Source of the DNA: an uncultured Lachnospiraceae bacterium
Lineage (GTDB): Bacteria; Bacillota; Clostridia; Lachnospirales; Lachnospiraceae
Direction: 5' to 3'
Assembly: GCA_947177465.1 (NCBI GenBank)
Contig: CAMWUP010000163.1
Coordinates: forward strand, 1 to 5,678
DNA length: 5,678 nt
Each line of letters begins with the position of its first letter. The first letter of the stretch is position 1. The position numbers and the translations under genes are program-made. A model generated the notes under the pieces. It saw nothing but the letters and a program-made list of their open reading frames with translations. It ran no database searches and had not been told where the DNA came from. Shown here one piece after another: positions 1 to 5,678 of this stretch.

Positions 1-1
1 A

Positions 2-280
2 TTATATATAGAGCACTTTGAATATGATTTTGTTCCTTTTATGATAGCAGCATTTTTCATAAAAGTATTTGATAAAGATAGTGCCATTGACATCTTATCA
101 AAACGTTTGGAATATTTAAAAAATTTTTATATTGGTATTTCAGAGCAAATAGAAATGCTCAAATTGCAAAAAATGCCCCCTTATGTTATATGCAATGTAA
201 ATCATAATGCATTGCTCATAAAGGCGGAAATAGAAGCAATTCAAGAACATATTAAAGTTGCAGAATTAACAGAGGAATAA
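2..280 (+). CDS. C-terminal part of a probable PadR-family transcriptional regulator (5' end outside the window)
   Basis: The reading frame is open from the first bases of the window through an internal ATG at 41 to a TAA at 278-280, so the gene almost certainly starts upstream. The visible 92 residues are helical and charged: a hydrophobic stretch (FVPFMIAAFFIKVF), an amphipathic helix with KRLEYLKNFY, and a final helix LLIKAEIEAIQEHIKVAE. This helix - helix - 'AEIEWL'-like pattern is what the C-terminal dimerisation region of PadR/Vir-type winged-helix repressors looks like. Those repressors typically control nearby transporter or stress genes. The DNA-binding domain is not in the window, so the family call rests on pattern only. 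Base composition is AT-rich, unlike the relaxase remnant that follows. Another small helical regulator is possible. Confidence 0.55.
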   Translation, partial: LYIEHFEYDFVPFMIAAFFIKVFDKDSAIDILSKRLEYLKNFYIGISEQIEMLKLQKMPPYVICNVNHNALLIKAEIEAIQEHIKVAELTEE

Positions 281-343
281 TAAGCAAAGCAAAAAAAGGA
301 AATGGCTGTAATAGGCTGCTTCCTTTTCTGCTTTACTATTATT
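276..343 (+). terminator. Long hairpin, probable rho-independent terminator overlapping the PadR-like stop codon
   Basis: The arms are 276-301 and 320-343. AAAGCA-(A6)-GGAA at 286-301 faces TTCCTTTTCTGCTTT at 320-334 with one bulged base. The outer AATAATA (276-282) pairs with TATTATT (337-343) after a small mismatch. The loop is about 18 bases, and T-rich sequence follows (up to the T-run near 355-360). The gene's TAA stop lies inside the outer stem. The A-rich/T-rich arms could work in either direction. Confidence 0.6.
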
Positions 344-478
344 ATTTACGTCCAATTTTTTATGTTTGTTTGGCAAAACAGGGATTTCCGTTGTAGTTAA
401 GATTAGGAGAAACTTTCGTAGCAAGCATAAGATTGCATTTTATTAGGAAAACACACTGTCAAAAGGATTTCATGCTTT

Positions 479-496
479 GGCGGGGGGCAGCCCGCC
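479..496. repeat. GC-rich inverted repeat at the composition boundary
   Basis: GGCGGG (479-484) and CCCGCC (491-496) form a perfect 6-bp stem with a six-base loop. It stands where the AT-rich spacer (344-470) changes to GC-richer element DNA. No T-run follows on either strand, so it is not a convincing terminator. It could be part of the old element or chance in GC-rich sequence. In the rest of the 344-502 spacer I see no gene, and only a weak 7-base direct repeat (TAAGATT at 398 and 428). Confidence 0.3.
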
Positions 497-502
497 TCGG
501 CG

Positions 503-1239
503 GTGTCGGTGGTGTTGATTTCAATGTACTCGGCACCGGGGCAGGAACGCTTCACACGCTCTAAGACGCTTGGAGAAGCCTACACGGTGGAAGCCATAAC
601 GGAAAGGATCGCCGGAACATACCGGGCGAAGCCGAAAGCGTTAAGGCAGGAAAAAGCGGGTATCTCCCTGTTGATAGATATACAGAACAGTATCAAGGCA
701 GCGGAAAGCAAAGGTTACGAACAATGGGCGAAGATACACAACTTAAAGCAGGCGGCAAAGACTTTGAATTTCCTCACGGAGCATGACATTTCAGAATATG
801 AACAGTTGCAGACGGTTCTTGATGAAGTGCATACGGAAAGCGAACAGACCTCCGCCACATTGAAAGACTTGGAAAAACGTCTGTCCGACATATCCCTTTT
901 GATGAAAAACATATCTGCATACCAACAGACAAAGGCTGTCTATGCAGAGTACAAAAAGGCAAAGGACAAAGAAAAGTTCCTGCGTGGGAATGAAAGCAGT
1001 ATCATCATTCACGAAGCCGCCGCTAAGACGTTGCAGGCGGCAAGGAACGGCGGGAAACTGCCCGACTTCAAAAGCTACACACGGAGTACAAGGAACTTAC
1101 AGAGAAAAAGGATAAGCTGTATCAAGAGTACGGGAAGCTGAAAAAGAAAGTCAAACAATACGACACGATCAAGCAGAACGTAGATAGCATTTTAAGGCAG
1201 GCAAAAGCCCCAGAGCAGGAACGGGGCAAGGGACGTTAA
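503..1239 (+). pseudogene. Relaxase/mobilization nuclease C-terminal remnant, 5'-truncated and frameshifted
   Basis: This is the tail of a relaxase of the kind found on integrative and conjugative or mobilizable elements of Clostridia. The intact enzyme nicks oriT and leads the strand into the recipient. Visible hallmarks of the tail are PGQERFTRSKTLGEAYT (residues 12-28 counted from GTG 503), SLLIDIQNSI (55-64), GYEQWAKIHNLKQAAK (71-86), and a long charged coiled-coil-like region up to about residue 160. The catalytic N-terminal relaxase domain (histidine triad and nicking tyrosine) is absent, so it cannot nick. At about 1071-1078 one base is missing. The frame from GTG 503 then gives a nonsense tail ending at 1141. 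The frame starting at 1075 instead continues the family sequence (LHTEYKELTEKKDKLYQEYG and on to ERGKGR) up to the natural TAA at 1237-1239. Similarity begins only around 520-535. GTG 503 is merely the first possible start and has no clear ribosome site. Confidence 0.8.
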
Positions 1240-1248
1240 ATAACCCTC

Positions 1249-1683
1249 TTAAAACGCAAAAAAAAGCGGATAGCGCAACCCTCGTCTTCTATCCTCATCC
1301 AACTGATTAAAATGATCGGCAACTTCCTGTCTATATGTCTGTATAGCGAAATACGTCTGTCCTAAAGCGATTACTTCTTTTCTTGGATCTCCGTTTTGCA
1401 CAATCAGATAACAGGCATATCTTGAAAGTTCATAATCTTTTATCGGCTTGTTTGTTGCGCCTGCATCTACGATTTTCCTGACCTCAGGAAAATCGTCAGA
1501 TACATTGTGTCCGCTGTTTTCACAAGCAATCATAGCACGCCCGATTACTTTTGAAAAATTTTCCCATTTTGAATATTCTAACGCATCCGCCAACTCTCTC
1601 GCACTCCAAAACTCCGAACCATCTTCTCTGATGTGCTTAATATATTCAAATTTCTTATATTCCTTTGCTTTCAATTCCGTCAT
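1249..1683 (-). pseudogene. dinD: DinD-like DNA-damage-inducible protein, truncated after its N-terminal half
   Basis: The 144 residues match the first half of DinD (about 275 residues in E. coli). Matches include EFWSARELADALEYSKWENF (24-43), IACENSGHN (52-60), SRYACYLIVQNGDP (87-100) and GQTYFAIQTYRQE (108-120), followed by FNQLDEDRRR. After residue 134 the sequence departs from the family into a short random-looking tail (LRYPLFFAF) and stops. A neighbouring frame spells Ala-Ile-Arg at 1274-1266, which resembles the family's next residues, so a small frame change may precede the break. E. coli DinD is LexA-controlled and inhibits RecA-driven strand exchange. The family is also common on mobile elements and is related to Bro-N antirepressors. 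GGAGG at 1694-1698 lies 10 bases from the ATG. I see no LexA/DinR box or clear promoter upstream. It ends nine bases from the relaxase remnant, tail to tail. Function is probably lost, though a stable N-terminal domain cannot be excluded. Confidence 0.8.
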
Positions 1684-1708
1684 ACAATAAATTCCTCCAA
1701 CATTTCAG

Positions 1709-1744
1709 AAAGGACAAGACATTTTTTCATGCCTTGTCCTTTTT
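1709..1744. terminator. Hairpin between rsgA and the dinD remnant, probable (bidirectional) terminator
   Basis: AAAGGACAAG (1709-1718) pairs perfectly with CTTGTCCTTT (1733-1742). After one mismatch, CAT/ATG (1720-1722 with 1729-1731) extends the stem around a T-rich loop. On the plus strand a T5 run follows (1740-1744). On the minus strand the arm ends CCTTTCT, a weaker U-tract. Its place just after the rsgA stop suggests that it ends the leftward rlmN-stp-prkC-rsgA transcript. Confidence 0.6.
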
Positions 1745-1791
1745 CTCGGTATTAAGGCTCAACCTAACAGTTTCTAATCGGCGCCTTGCTG

Positions 1792-2688
1792 TCATGCCCT
1801 TCCGTCTCCTCTTTGTTTCCTCCTATTCTTCAGTTCCTCAAACAGCAGCACATAATTCTCATAGCGCACTCTGCTGATTTCTCCCTCTGCAAGTGCCTCC
1901 TTTACACCGCATACCGGCTCGCTTATATGTACGCAGCCGCGGAAGCGGCATTTGTCCGTGTAGGGTGCAAATTCAGGATAGTAAGCGGAAAGCTCCTCCT
2001 TCTCCATATCGAAAAGTGACAGGGAGCTGAAGCCCGGGGTATCCATCAGATAGGTGCCGTCCTTTGAAAAAAGCAGCTCCGCATGCCTCGTTGTATGCTT
2101 TCCTCTCTCAATCTTTTCGCTGATTTCTCCGGTTTCCATGACAGAAGATTTGCACAGACAATTTATCAGGGAAGATTTGCCGACACCGCTCGGTCCTGCC
2201 ACGGTGGTCGTTTTTTTCTCTAAGAGCGCATGAAGCGCTTCAATGCCCTCTTTTTCCTTCGCACTCACAAAAAGAATGCGGCAGCCGCAGTCTCTGTAAG
2301 CTTCCGTAAGCCGCTCCACATCCCTACTTTCTGCAATGTCCTTTTTGTTAAAGCAGATAATACAGGGCAGCTTCTTCTGCCTCATCATAATCAGAAAACG
2401 ATCCAGAAGATTGAGGCTGGGCGCCGGCTTTGCCATGGAAAAGATGATAAGCGCCTGGTCAATATTCGCCACATTCGGACGCACCAGTTCATTTCTTCTG
2501 GGGAGCAGCGCCATAATGCTGCCCTTTTGTCCTTCCTTTGGCAAGATGTCTATCTCCACATCATCGCCGACTAACGGTTTCACATTCTCTTTGCGGAAAA
2601 TGCCTCTTGCCTTACATTCATAGACGCCTTCGCCCTCCACATGCACGTAATAGAAGCCCGCAATTCCTTTTACTATTTTTCCCTGCAT
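1792..2688 (-). CDS. rsgA: Ribosome small-subunit-dependent GTPase A (RsgA/YloQ/CpgA)
   Basis: RsgA is a circularly permuted GTPase that binds the 30S subunit and drives late maturation and release of assembly factors on GTP hydrolysis. The B. subtilis form (CpgA) is also phosphorylated by PrkC and affects wall synthesis. The 298 residues are full family length. An OB-fold N-terminus (about 1-70) is followed by the permuted G-motifs in the order G4 NKKD (114-117), G5 SAK (142-144), G1 GPSGVGKSS (165-173), G2 RGKHTT (195-200) and G3 DTPG (216-219). The zinc site is C247, C252, H254 and C260, in the C-x4-C-x-H-x5-C spacing. All key residues are present. The ATG lies 19 bases after the prkC stop, with GGAAG four bases upstream as a modest ribosome site, so it is probably co-transcribed and partly coupled. 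The genes that often follow it (rpe, thiN) are missing here. The product call is firm. Confidence 0.97.
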   Translation of the reverse strand: MQGKIVKGIAGFYYVHVEGEGVYECKARGIFRKENVKPLVGDDVEIDILPKEGQKGSIMALLPRRNELVRPNVANIDQALIIFSMAKPAPSLNLLDRFLIMMRQKKLPCIICFNKKDIAESRDVERLTEAYRDCGCRILFVSAKEKEGIEALHALLEKKTTTVAGPSGVGKSSLINCLCKSSVMETGEISEKIERGKHTTRHAELLFSKDGTYLMDTPGFSSLSLFDMEKEELSAYYPEFAPYTDKCRFRGCVHISEPVCGVKEALAEGEISRVRYENYVLLFEELKNRRKQRGDGRA

Positions 2689-2707
2689 ACTGCTTCCGAT
2701 ATCCCTC

Positions 2708-4801
2708 TTATTCTTTCACAAACTCTACCGCACGCGTAAAGGTTCTGCTCTCGGTAGCCCCCGGAATCGTAATTGTCGCCCCCGCTTCATCGGTGGTGGT
2801 CGTGCTCGGCAGCGTCACCGTGTAAGTGAAGGTAATGGTTCCTCTCGGGGAAGGAATTCCATTATGATTGGCTGCCAGAGGAAAGGTGGTCGTGGTGGTA
2901 TCCAAAAGCACCTTGCCATTGTCTGCTACAATTGTCACACCCACCGAAGTCCCCGGAACATAGTCGGGAGCCTCCTCTAAAGTAGGTCCCTCTATACTCG
3001 CATTATACTTGTATGTGACGGACTCAGCACCAAGGCTTACCTTGATTTCCACAGTTGTCCCAGGCTCCACATAGGAACCGTAAGAATAGCTCTGGTAACA
3101 TACCTCCCCCAGCTCATACTCACTGGAGTAGACCTCTCCCGTCGTCACGGCAAGTCCCGCTTCAATCAGCATGGCCACCGCCTCGTCCTCCGGTCGTCCC
3201 ATCAAATCCGGCACTCTGACCTTATTGTCCTCCTGTCCCAGACTGACATTTACCGTTATCACGGAACCAATCGGCGCTTTCCCGCCTGCCGGACTTTGGG
3301 AAATGACATTTCCCCTTTCCACATCAGCGGAATAACTCTCCGTTTTGTTGACTGCAAACCCCTGTCCCGCAAGCTGGTTGGCTGCGTCTTCATAGGAATA
3401 TCCCGTGACATTCGGCACTTCTCTACCCTCCGTACCTGCGCTGACTGTAAGTGTCACCGTGGTACCCTTCTTCACGGAGGTGCCTTCCGTGATATCCGCG
3501 CTGATTACAATATTCTGCTCATATGCCTCCGACTCCACATAGCTTAACTCTGTCACAAGCCCAAGGTCCCGAAGCTGCTTCTGCGCCTCCGCGACAGACA
3601 TTCCGGAAACCTTTATCATCGGCACCATTTCACTCTCTACAATCGTCGATTCCGTTGTCGGCGTTTCTTTCTCATCTCCGCCAAGTCCAAAAATACCGGT
3701 AATCTTTCCCACAAAATAAATGATTACACAGCAAATAATAAGCCCCGCCACCACAGCAAGAATCGTGGTGATTCTCTCCATCTTCGGGTCATAGCCGTCC
3801 TCATAATCCTCTTCCGGATACTCGTCCTCTTCTATTACCTCTGTATCATTCTTTAACCGCAGGGTTTCCTCCATATAATCCCTGCGCTCCGACTGACGCT
3901 TTATCTGCGCCATTTCATTGTCAGAAATAAATCTTGTCGCCGCATCCTCGTCCGGATCGTTAAACACAACAAAGGTATCCTCCGGATTGATGAGCGACTG
4001 CTTCAGGTCGTCAATCAATTCTGCCATCGACTGATATCTTCTGTCCGGACTTTTCTGGCAGCATTTTAAAACAATCAGCTCAACACCCGCCGGAATCTCC
4101 GGCACAAAATCCTTGGGACTTGGTATCTCTTCCTGAATATGCTTGATGGCAATTGCCACCGTAGTCTCTCCGTTAAAAGGTACGCGCCCTGTCAGCATCT
4201 CAAACATGGTGATACCTAACGAATAGATATCGCTCTTCTCATCACTGTAGCCGCCCCTCGCCTGTTCGGGGGAAGTGTAGTGAACAGAGCCCATCACATT
4301 GGAGGTTATGGTATTGCTGGTTGCTGCTTTGGCGATGCCAAAATCCGTTACCTTTACCTTTCCTTCTTTGGATATAATGATATTCTGCGGCTTAATATCC
4401 CTGTGGATAATATGATTGTTGTGTGCCGCCTCTATGCCCATGGATACCTGAATGGCGATGCTGACCGCCTCCTTGTAGGACAGCCTTGCCTTCTTCTCGA
4501 TATATTTTTTCAGGGTAATTCCTTCGACCAGCTCCATTACAATATAGTAAATATCATTTTCTTCGCCGACATCATATACATTCACAATATTGGGATGCAT
4601 AAGCCCTGCTGCCGCCTGCGCCTCTATGCGGAACTTGGACACAAAATTGGCATTTTCTGAGAATTCCTGCTTCAGCACCTTTACCGCCACGAAACGATTC
4701 AGCTTGTGACATTTTGCTTTATATACGTCCGACATGCCGCCGGTTCCGATTTTTTCCAGTATTTCGTAGCGTTCTCCAATCATCATTCCGATTTTAATCA
4801 T
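2708..4801 (-). CDS. prkC: PASTA-domain membrane Ser/Thr protein kinase (PrkC/StkP family)
   Basis: This is a eukaryotic-type kinase that senses muropeptides or lipid II outside the cell and phosphorylates wall-synthesis, division and translation proteins. I start it at ATG 4801 (697 residues). AGGAG at 4807-4811 lies five bases upstream, and the protein then begins like other PrkC proteins. An earlier GTG (4849) would add 16 unlike residues and abuts its putative ribosome site. Kinase domain: Gly-loop GTGGMSDV (19-26), Lys41 in VAVK, Glu60, HRDIKPQN (133-140), DFG (153-155), a Thr-rich activation loop (about 159-176) and SPE (177-179). An acidic juxtamembrane stretch (about 322-338) precedes one membrane helix (about 344-365). 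Three PASTA repeats follow outside: about 393-455, 461-522 and 528-591. Residues 592-697 form a Thr-rich, beta-looking extension that is not PASTA. The cognate phosphatase lies 55 bases upstream. Confidence 0.96.
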   Translation of the reverse strand: MIKIGMMIGERYEILEKIGTGGMSDVYKAKCHKLNRFVAVKVLKQEFSENANFVSKFRIEAQAAAGLMHPNIVNVYDVGEENDIYYIVMELVEGITLKKYIEKKARLSYKEAVSIAIQVSMGIEAAHNNHIIHRDIKPQNIIISKEGKVKVTDFGIAKAATSNTITSNVMGSVHYTSPEQARGGYSDEKSDIYSLGITMFEMLTGRVPFNGETTVAIAIKHIQEEIPSPKDFVPEIPAGVELIVLKCCQKSPDRRYQSMAELIDDLKQSLINPEDTFVVFNDPDEDAATRFISDNEMAQIKRQSERRDYMEETLRLKNDTEVIEEDEYPEEDYEDGYDPKMERITTILAVVAGLIICCVIIYFVGKITGIFGLGGDEKETPTTESTIVESEMVPMIKVSGMSVAEAQKQLRDLGLVTELSYVESEAYEQNIVISADITEGTSVKKGTTVTLTVSAGTEGREVPNVTGYSYEDAANQLAGQGFAVNKTESYSADVERGNVISQSPAGGKAPIGSVITVNVSLGQEDNKVRVPDLMGRPEDEAVAMLIEAGLAVTTGEVYSSEYELGEVCYQSYSYGSYVEPGTTVEIKVSLGAESVTYKYNASIEGPTLEEAPDYVPGTSVGVTIVADNGKVLLDTTTTTFPLAANHNGIPSPRGTITFTYTVTLPSTTTTDEAGATITIPGATESRTFTRAVEFVKE

Positions 4802-4806
4802 GTTTA

Positions 4807-4811
4807 CTCCT
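4807..4811 (-). promoter_or_regulatory. Ribosome binding site that decides the prkC start
   Basis: AGGAG on the minus strand lies five bases before ATG 4801. The competing upstream GTG at 4849 has GAGGA directly against it with no spacer, so the downstream ATG is preferred. Confidence 0.7.
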
Positions 4812-4856
4812 ATGCATACCGCAAGCTGTGCCTTGCGATACTGCTTCACTCCTCAA

Positions 4857-5594
4857 CTATTCTGCAAACGGCTCGATAATCACTACTGTTATATTGTCCC
4901 TGCCGCCATTATTGTTGGCCGCCTTAACCAGCTGCTCTGCTTTTTCCACAATATCTCTCTGTCCGTTTAAAATCATACGGATTTCTTCATCCTCAAGCAT
5001 ATTGGTCAAACCGTCCGAGCACATCAGCACAATGTCCCCTTTTGACAGACTGACATGAAAAAAGTCAATATCGATATATTCTTCCGCCCCTATCGCTCTT
5101 GTAATAATATTTTTGTCCGGATGGTTTCTGGCCGACTGCCTGTCTATCCCACCCATCCGTATCATCTCTTCCACAAGGGAATGGTCTCTTGTAACCTGGG
5201 CAATCTTCTCGCCAATCACATATAGCCGCGAATCCCCCACATTGGCAACATGCAGCTCTTCTCCTATGCAGGTAGCCGCAACCACAGTGGTGCCCATGCC
5301 TTCCATGTCCGGATTTTCGCCTGCCATCCGAAGAACCTTGCCGTTGGCGGTTTCTATCGCCCTCTTTAAAATTCTTTCTGGATTTTGTTCTGTGGCATGT
5401 TTGATTTCTCCCACAATGGTCTCCACTGTAAATTTGGAGGCATAATCGCCTGCGTTATGCCCTCCCATGCCGTCCGCCACAATAAAAAGATTTGGCAGAT
5501 TTCCCACAGGCCGTTCAGATGTATAAACATAATCCTGATTTAGTTTTCTTTTCTTTCCTATGTCGGTAATGGAAAACGGCTTTAACACCGTCAT
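4857..5594 (-). CDS. prpC: PP2C-family Ser/Thr protein phosphatase (Stp/PrpC)
   Basis: This is a soluble metal-dependent (PPM/PP2C) phosphatase that dephosphorylates the kinase encoded next door and its substrates. At 245 residues it has the usual length for bacterial stand-alone Stp/PrpC. Metal and phosphate motifs in order: NQD (19-21, in the place of the usual NED), VADGMGGH (39-46), GMGTT (99-103), VANVGDSR (116-123), RDHS (136-139), CSDGLTN (192-198) and GRDN (231-234). The aspartates expected to hold the metals (21, 41, 194 and 233) are all present. The ATG at 5594 overlaps the rlmN stop (ATGA), but AAGGAG ends only one base before it. A GTG at 5588 (codon 3) has seven-base spacing and may be the true start, making 243 residues. 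No own promoter is seen, and it is probably read from upstream of rlmN. Confidence 0.96.
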   Translation of the reverse strand: MTVLKPFSITDIGKKRKLNQDYVYTSERPVGNLPNLFIVADGMGGHNAGDYASKFTVETIVGEIKHATEQNPERILKRAIETANGKVLRMAGENPDMEGMGTTVVAATCIGEELHVANVGDSRLYVIGEKIAQVTRDHSLVEEMIRMGGIDRQSARNHPDKNIITRAIGAEEYIDIDFFHVSLSKGDIVLMCSDGLTNMLEDEEIRMILNGQRDIVEKAEQLVKAANNNGGRDNITVVIIEPFAE

Positions 5595-5678
5595 TCTCCT
5601 TGCAATAATATGTGACTTCTTCGAAGTTGTCCGCAGGCGCCGTCAATATCTCTTCCCATTTCTCTTCTAATAGTAACA
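5591..5678 (-). CDS. rlmN: 23S rRNA (adenine2503-C2)/tRNA(adenine37-C2) methyltransferase RlmN, C-terminal 28 residues only
   Basis: RlmN is a radical-SAM enzyme that methylates C2 of A2503 in 23S rRNA and A37 in some tRNAs. Only its end is in the window, read leftward from 5677: VTIRREMGRDIDGACGQLRR and then SHILLQGE, with TGA at 5593-5591. The D-I-x-x-A-C-G-Q-L motif is the family's C-terminal signature. Its cysteine is the residue that is itself methylated during catalysis (Cys355 in E. coli). The TGA shares bases with the ATG of the phosphatase gene, an ATGA overlap typical of translational coupling. The adjacency rlmN - prpC - prkC - rsgA is common in Firmicutes and supports the call. 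The radical-SAM CxxxCxxC cluster lies outside the window. Confidence 0.88.
   Translation of the reverse strand, partial: VTIRREMGRDIDGACGQLRRSHILLQGE
5596..5601 (-). promoter_or_regulatory. Ribosome binding site of the phosphatase gene
   Basis: AAGGAG on the minus strand sits inside the last codons of rlmN. It is one base from ATG 5594 (unusually close) but seven bases from the in-frame GTG at 5588, which favours the GTG as start. The call would be settled by N-terminal peptides. Confidence 0.55.

Noticed and set aside
345..475. Possible promoter elements (TTGTTT and later AT-rich hexamers) upstream of the relaxase remnant
   Set aside because: No -35/-10 pair with good spacing is convincing in such AT-rich DNA, and the downstream gene is a fragment.
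715..1012. Minus-strand open frames opposite the relaxase remnant
   Set aside because: The plus strand carries clear relaxase-family motifs throughout this stretch. The antisense products are Cys/Phe-rich without family features.
1727..1795. A 22-codon minus-strand ORF whose ATG overlaps the rsgA stop (ATGA) behind a purine-rich ribosome-site-like stretch
   Set aside because: The peptide (MTARRRLETVRLSLNTEKKD...) matches no family I know, does not resemble the start of Rpe, and runs into the terminator hairpin. It is most likely chance, though it may mark where a coupled gene once began.
2230..2623. Plus-strand open frames opposite rsgA
   Set aside because: They are antisense shadows of an intact, fully motif-supported GTPase gene, with no ribosome sites or recognisable domains.
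4280..4660. A 126-codon plus-strand open frame opposite the kinase domain
   Set aside because: It mirrors the codon structure of the catalytic domain of prkC on the other strand and has no recognisable family.
1..5678. CRISPR array, tRNA/rRNA genes, intact insertion sequence or attachment-site repeats
   Set aside because: I saw no regularly spaced repeats, cloverleaf-forming segments, transposase motifs or matching flanking repeats.

Overview
The window looks like a chromosomal segment of a low-to-moderate GC Firmicute, most likely a gut Clostridium/Lachnospiraceae-type bacterium. A housekeeping cluster sits next to the decayed edge of a mobile element. The assignment rests on the order rlmN - PP2C phosphatase - PASTA-domain Ser/Thr kinase - rsgA, which is typical of Firmicutes. 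It also rests on a relaxase remnant of the kind carried by conjugative elements in Clostridia. No taxon can be fixed more exactly from the sequence alone.

Layout. Positions 1-280 (+) hold the 3' end of a gene that reads like the C-terminal dimerisation part of a PadR-type repressor, closed by a long hairpin that includes its stop codon. After an AT-rich spacer, base composition jumps to GC-richer DNA at about 475. Positions 503-1239 (+) then hold the C-terminal part of a conjugative-element relaxase, cut off at its 5' end and broken by a one-base deletion near 1075. Tail to tail with it, 1249-1683 (-) is the N-terminal half of a DinD-type protein, truncated at its 3' end. Everything from 1 to 1239 reads rightward and everything from 1249 to the end reads leftward.

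Positions 1792-5678 (-) hold the core operon, read leftward: the last 28 codons of rlmN (23S rRNA/tRNA adenine-C2 methyltransferase), then stp/prpC (PP2C phosphatase, 4857-5594), prkC (membrane kinase with three PASTA repeats, 2708-4801) and rsgA (ribosome-assembly GTPase, 1792-2688). Spacing is tight: rlmN and stp overlap or nearly touch, stp and prkC are 55 bases apart, and prkC and rsgA 19 bases. In known systems the kinase senses peptidoglycan/lipid II through its PASTA repeats, the phosphatase reverses the phosphorylation, and RsgA (CpgA in Bacillus) is itself a substrate. The operon thus links cell-wall state to ribosome maturation. In many Firmicutes rpe and a thiamin pyrophosphokinase gene follow rsgA. 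Here they are replaced by a terminator-like hairpin and the mobile-element debris.

I see no undescribed system. The most informative observations are the relic element immediately downstream of rsgA, the non-PASTA extension at the kinase C-terminus, and two start-codon corrections.
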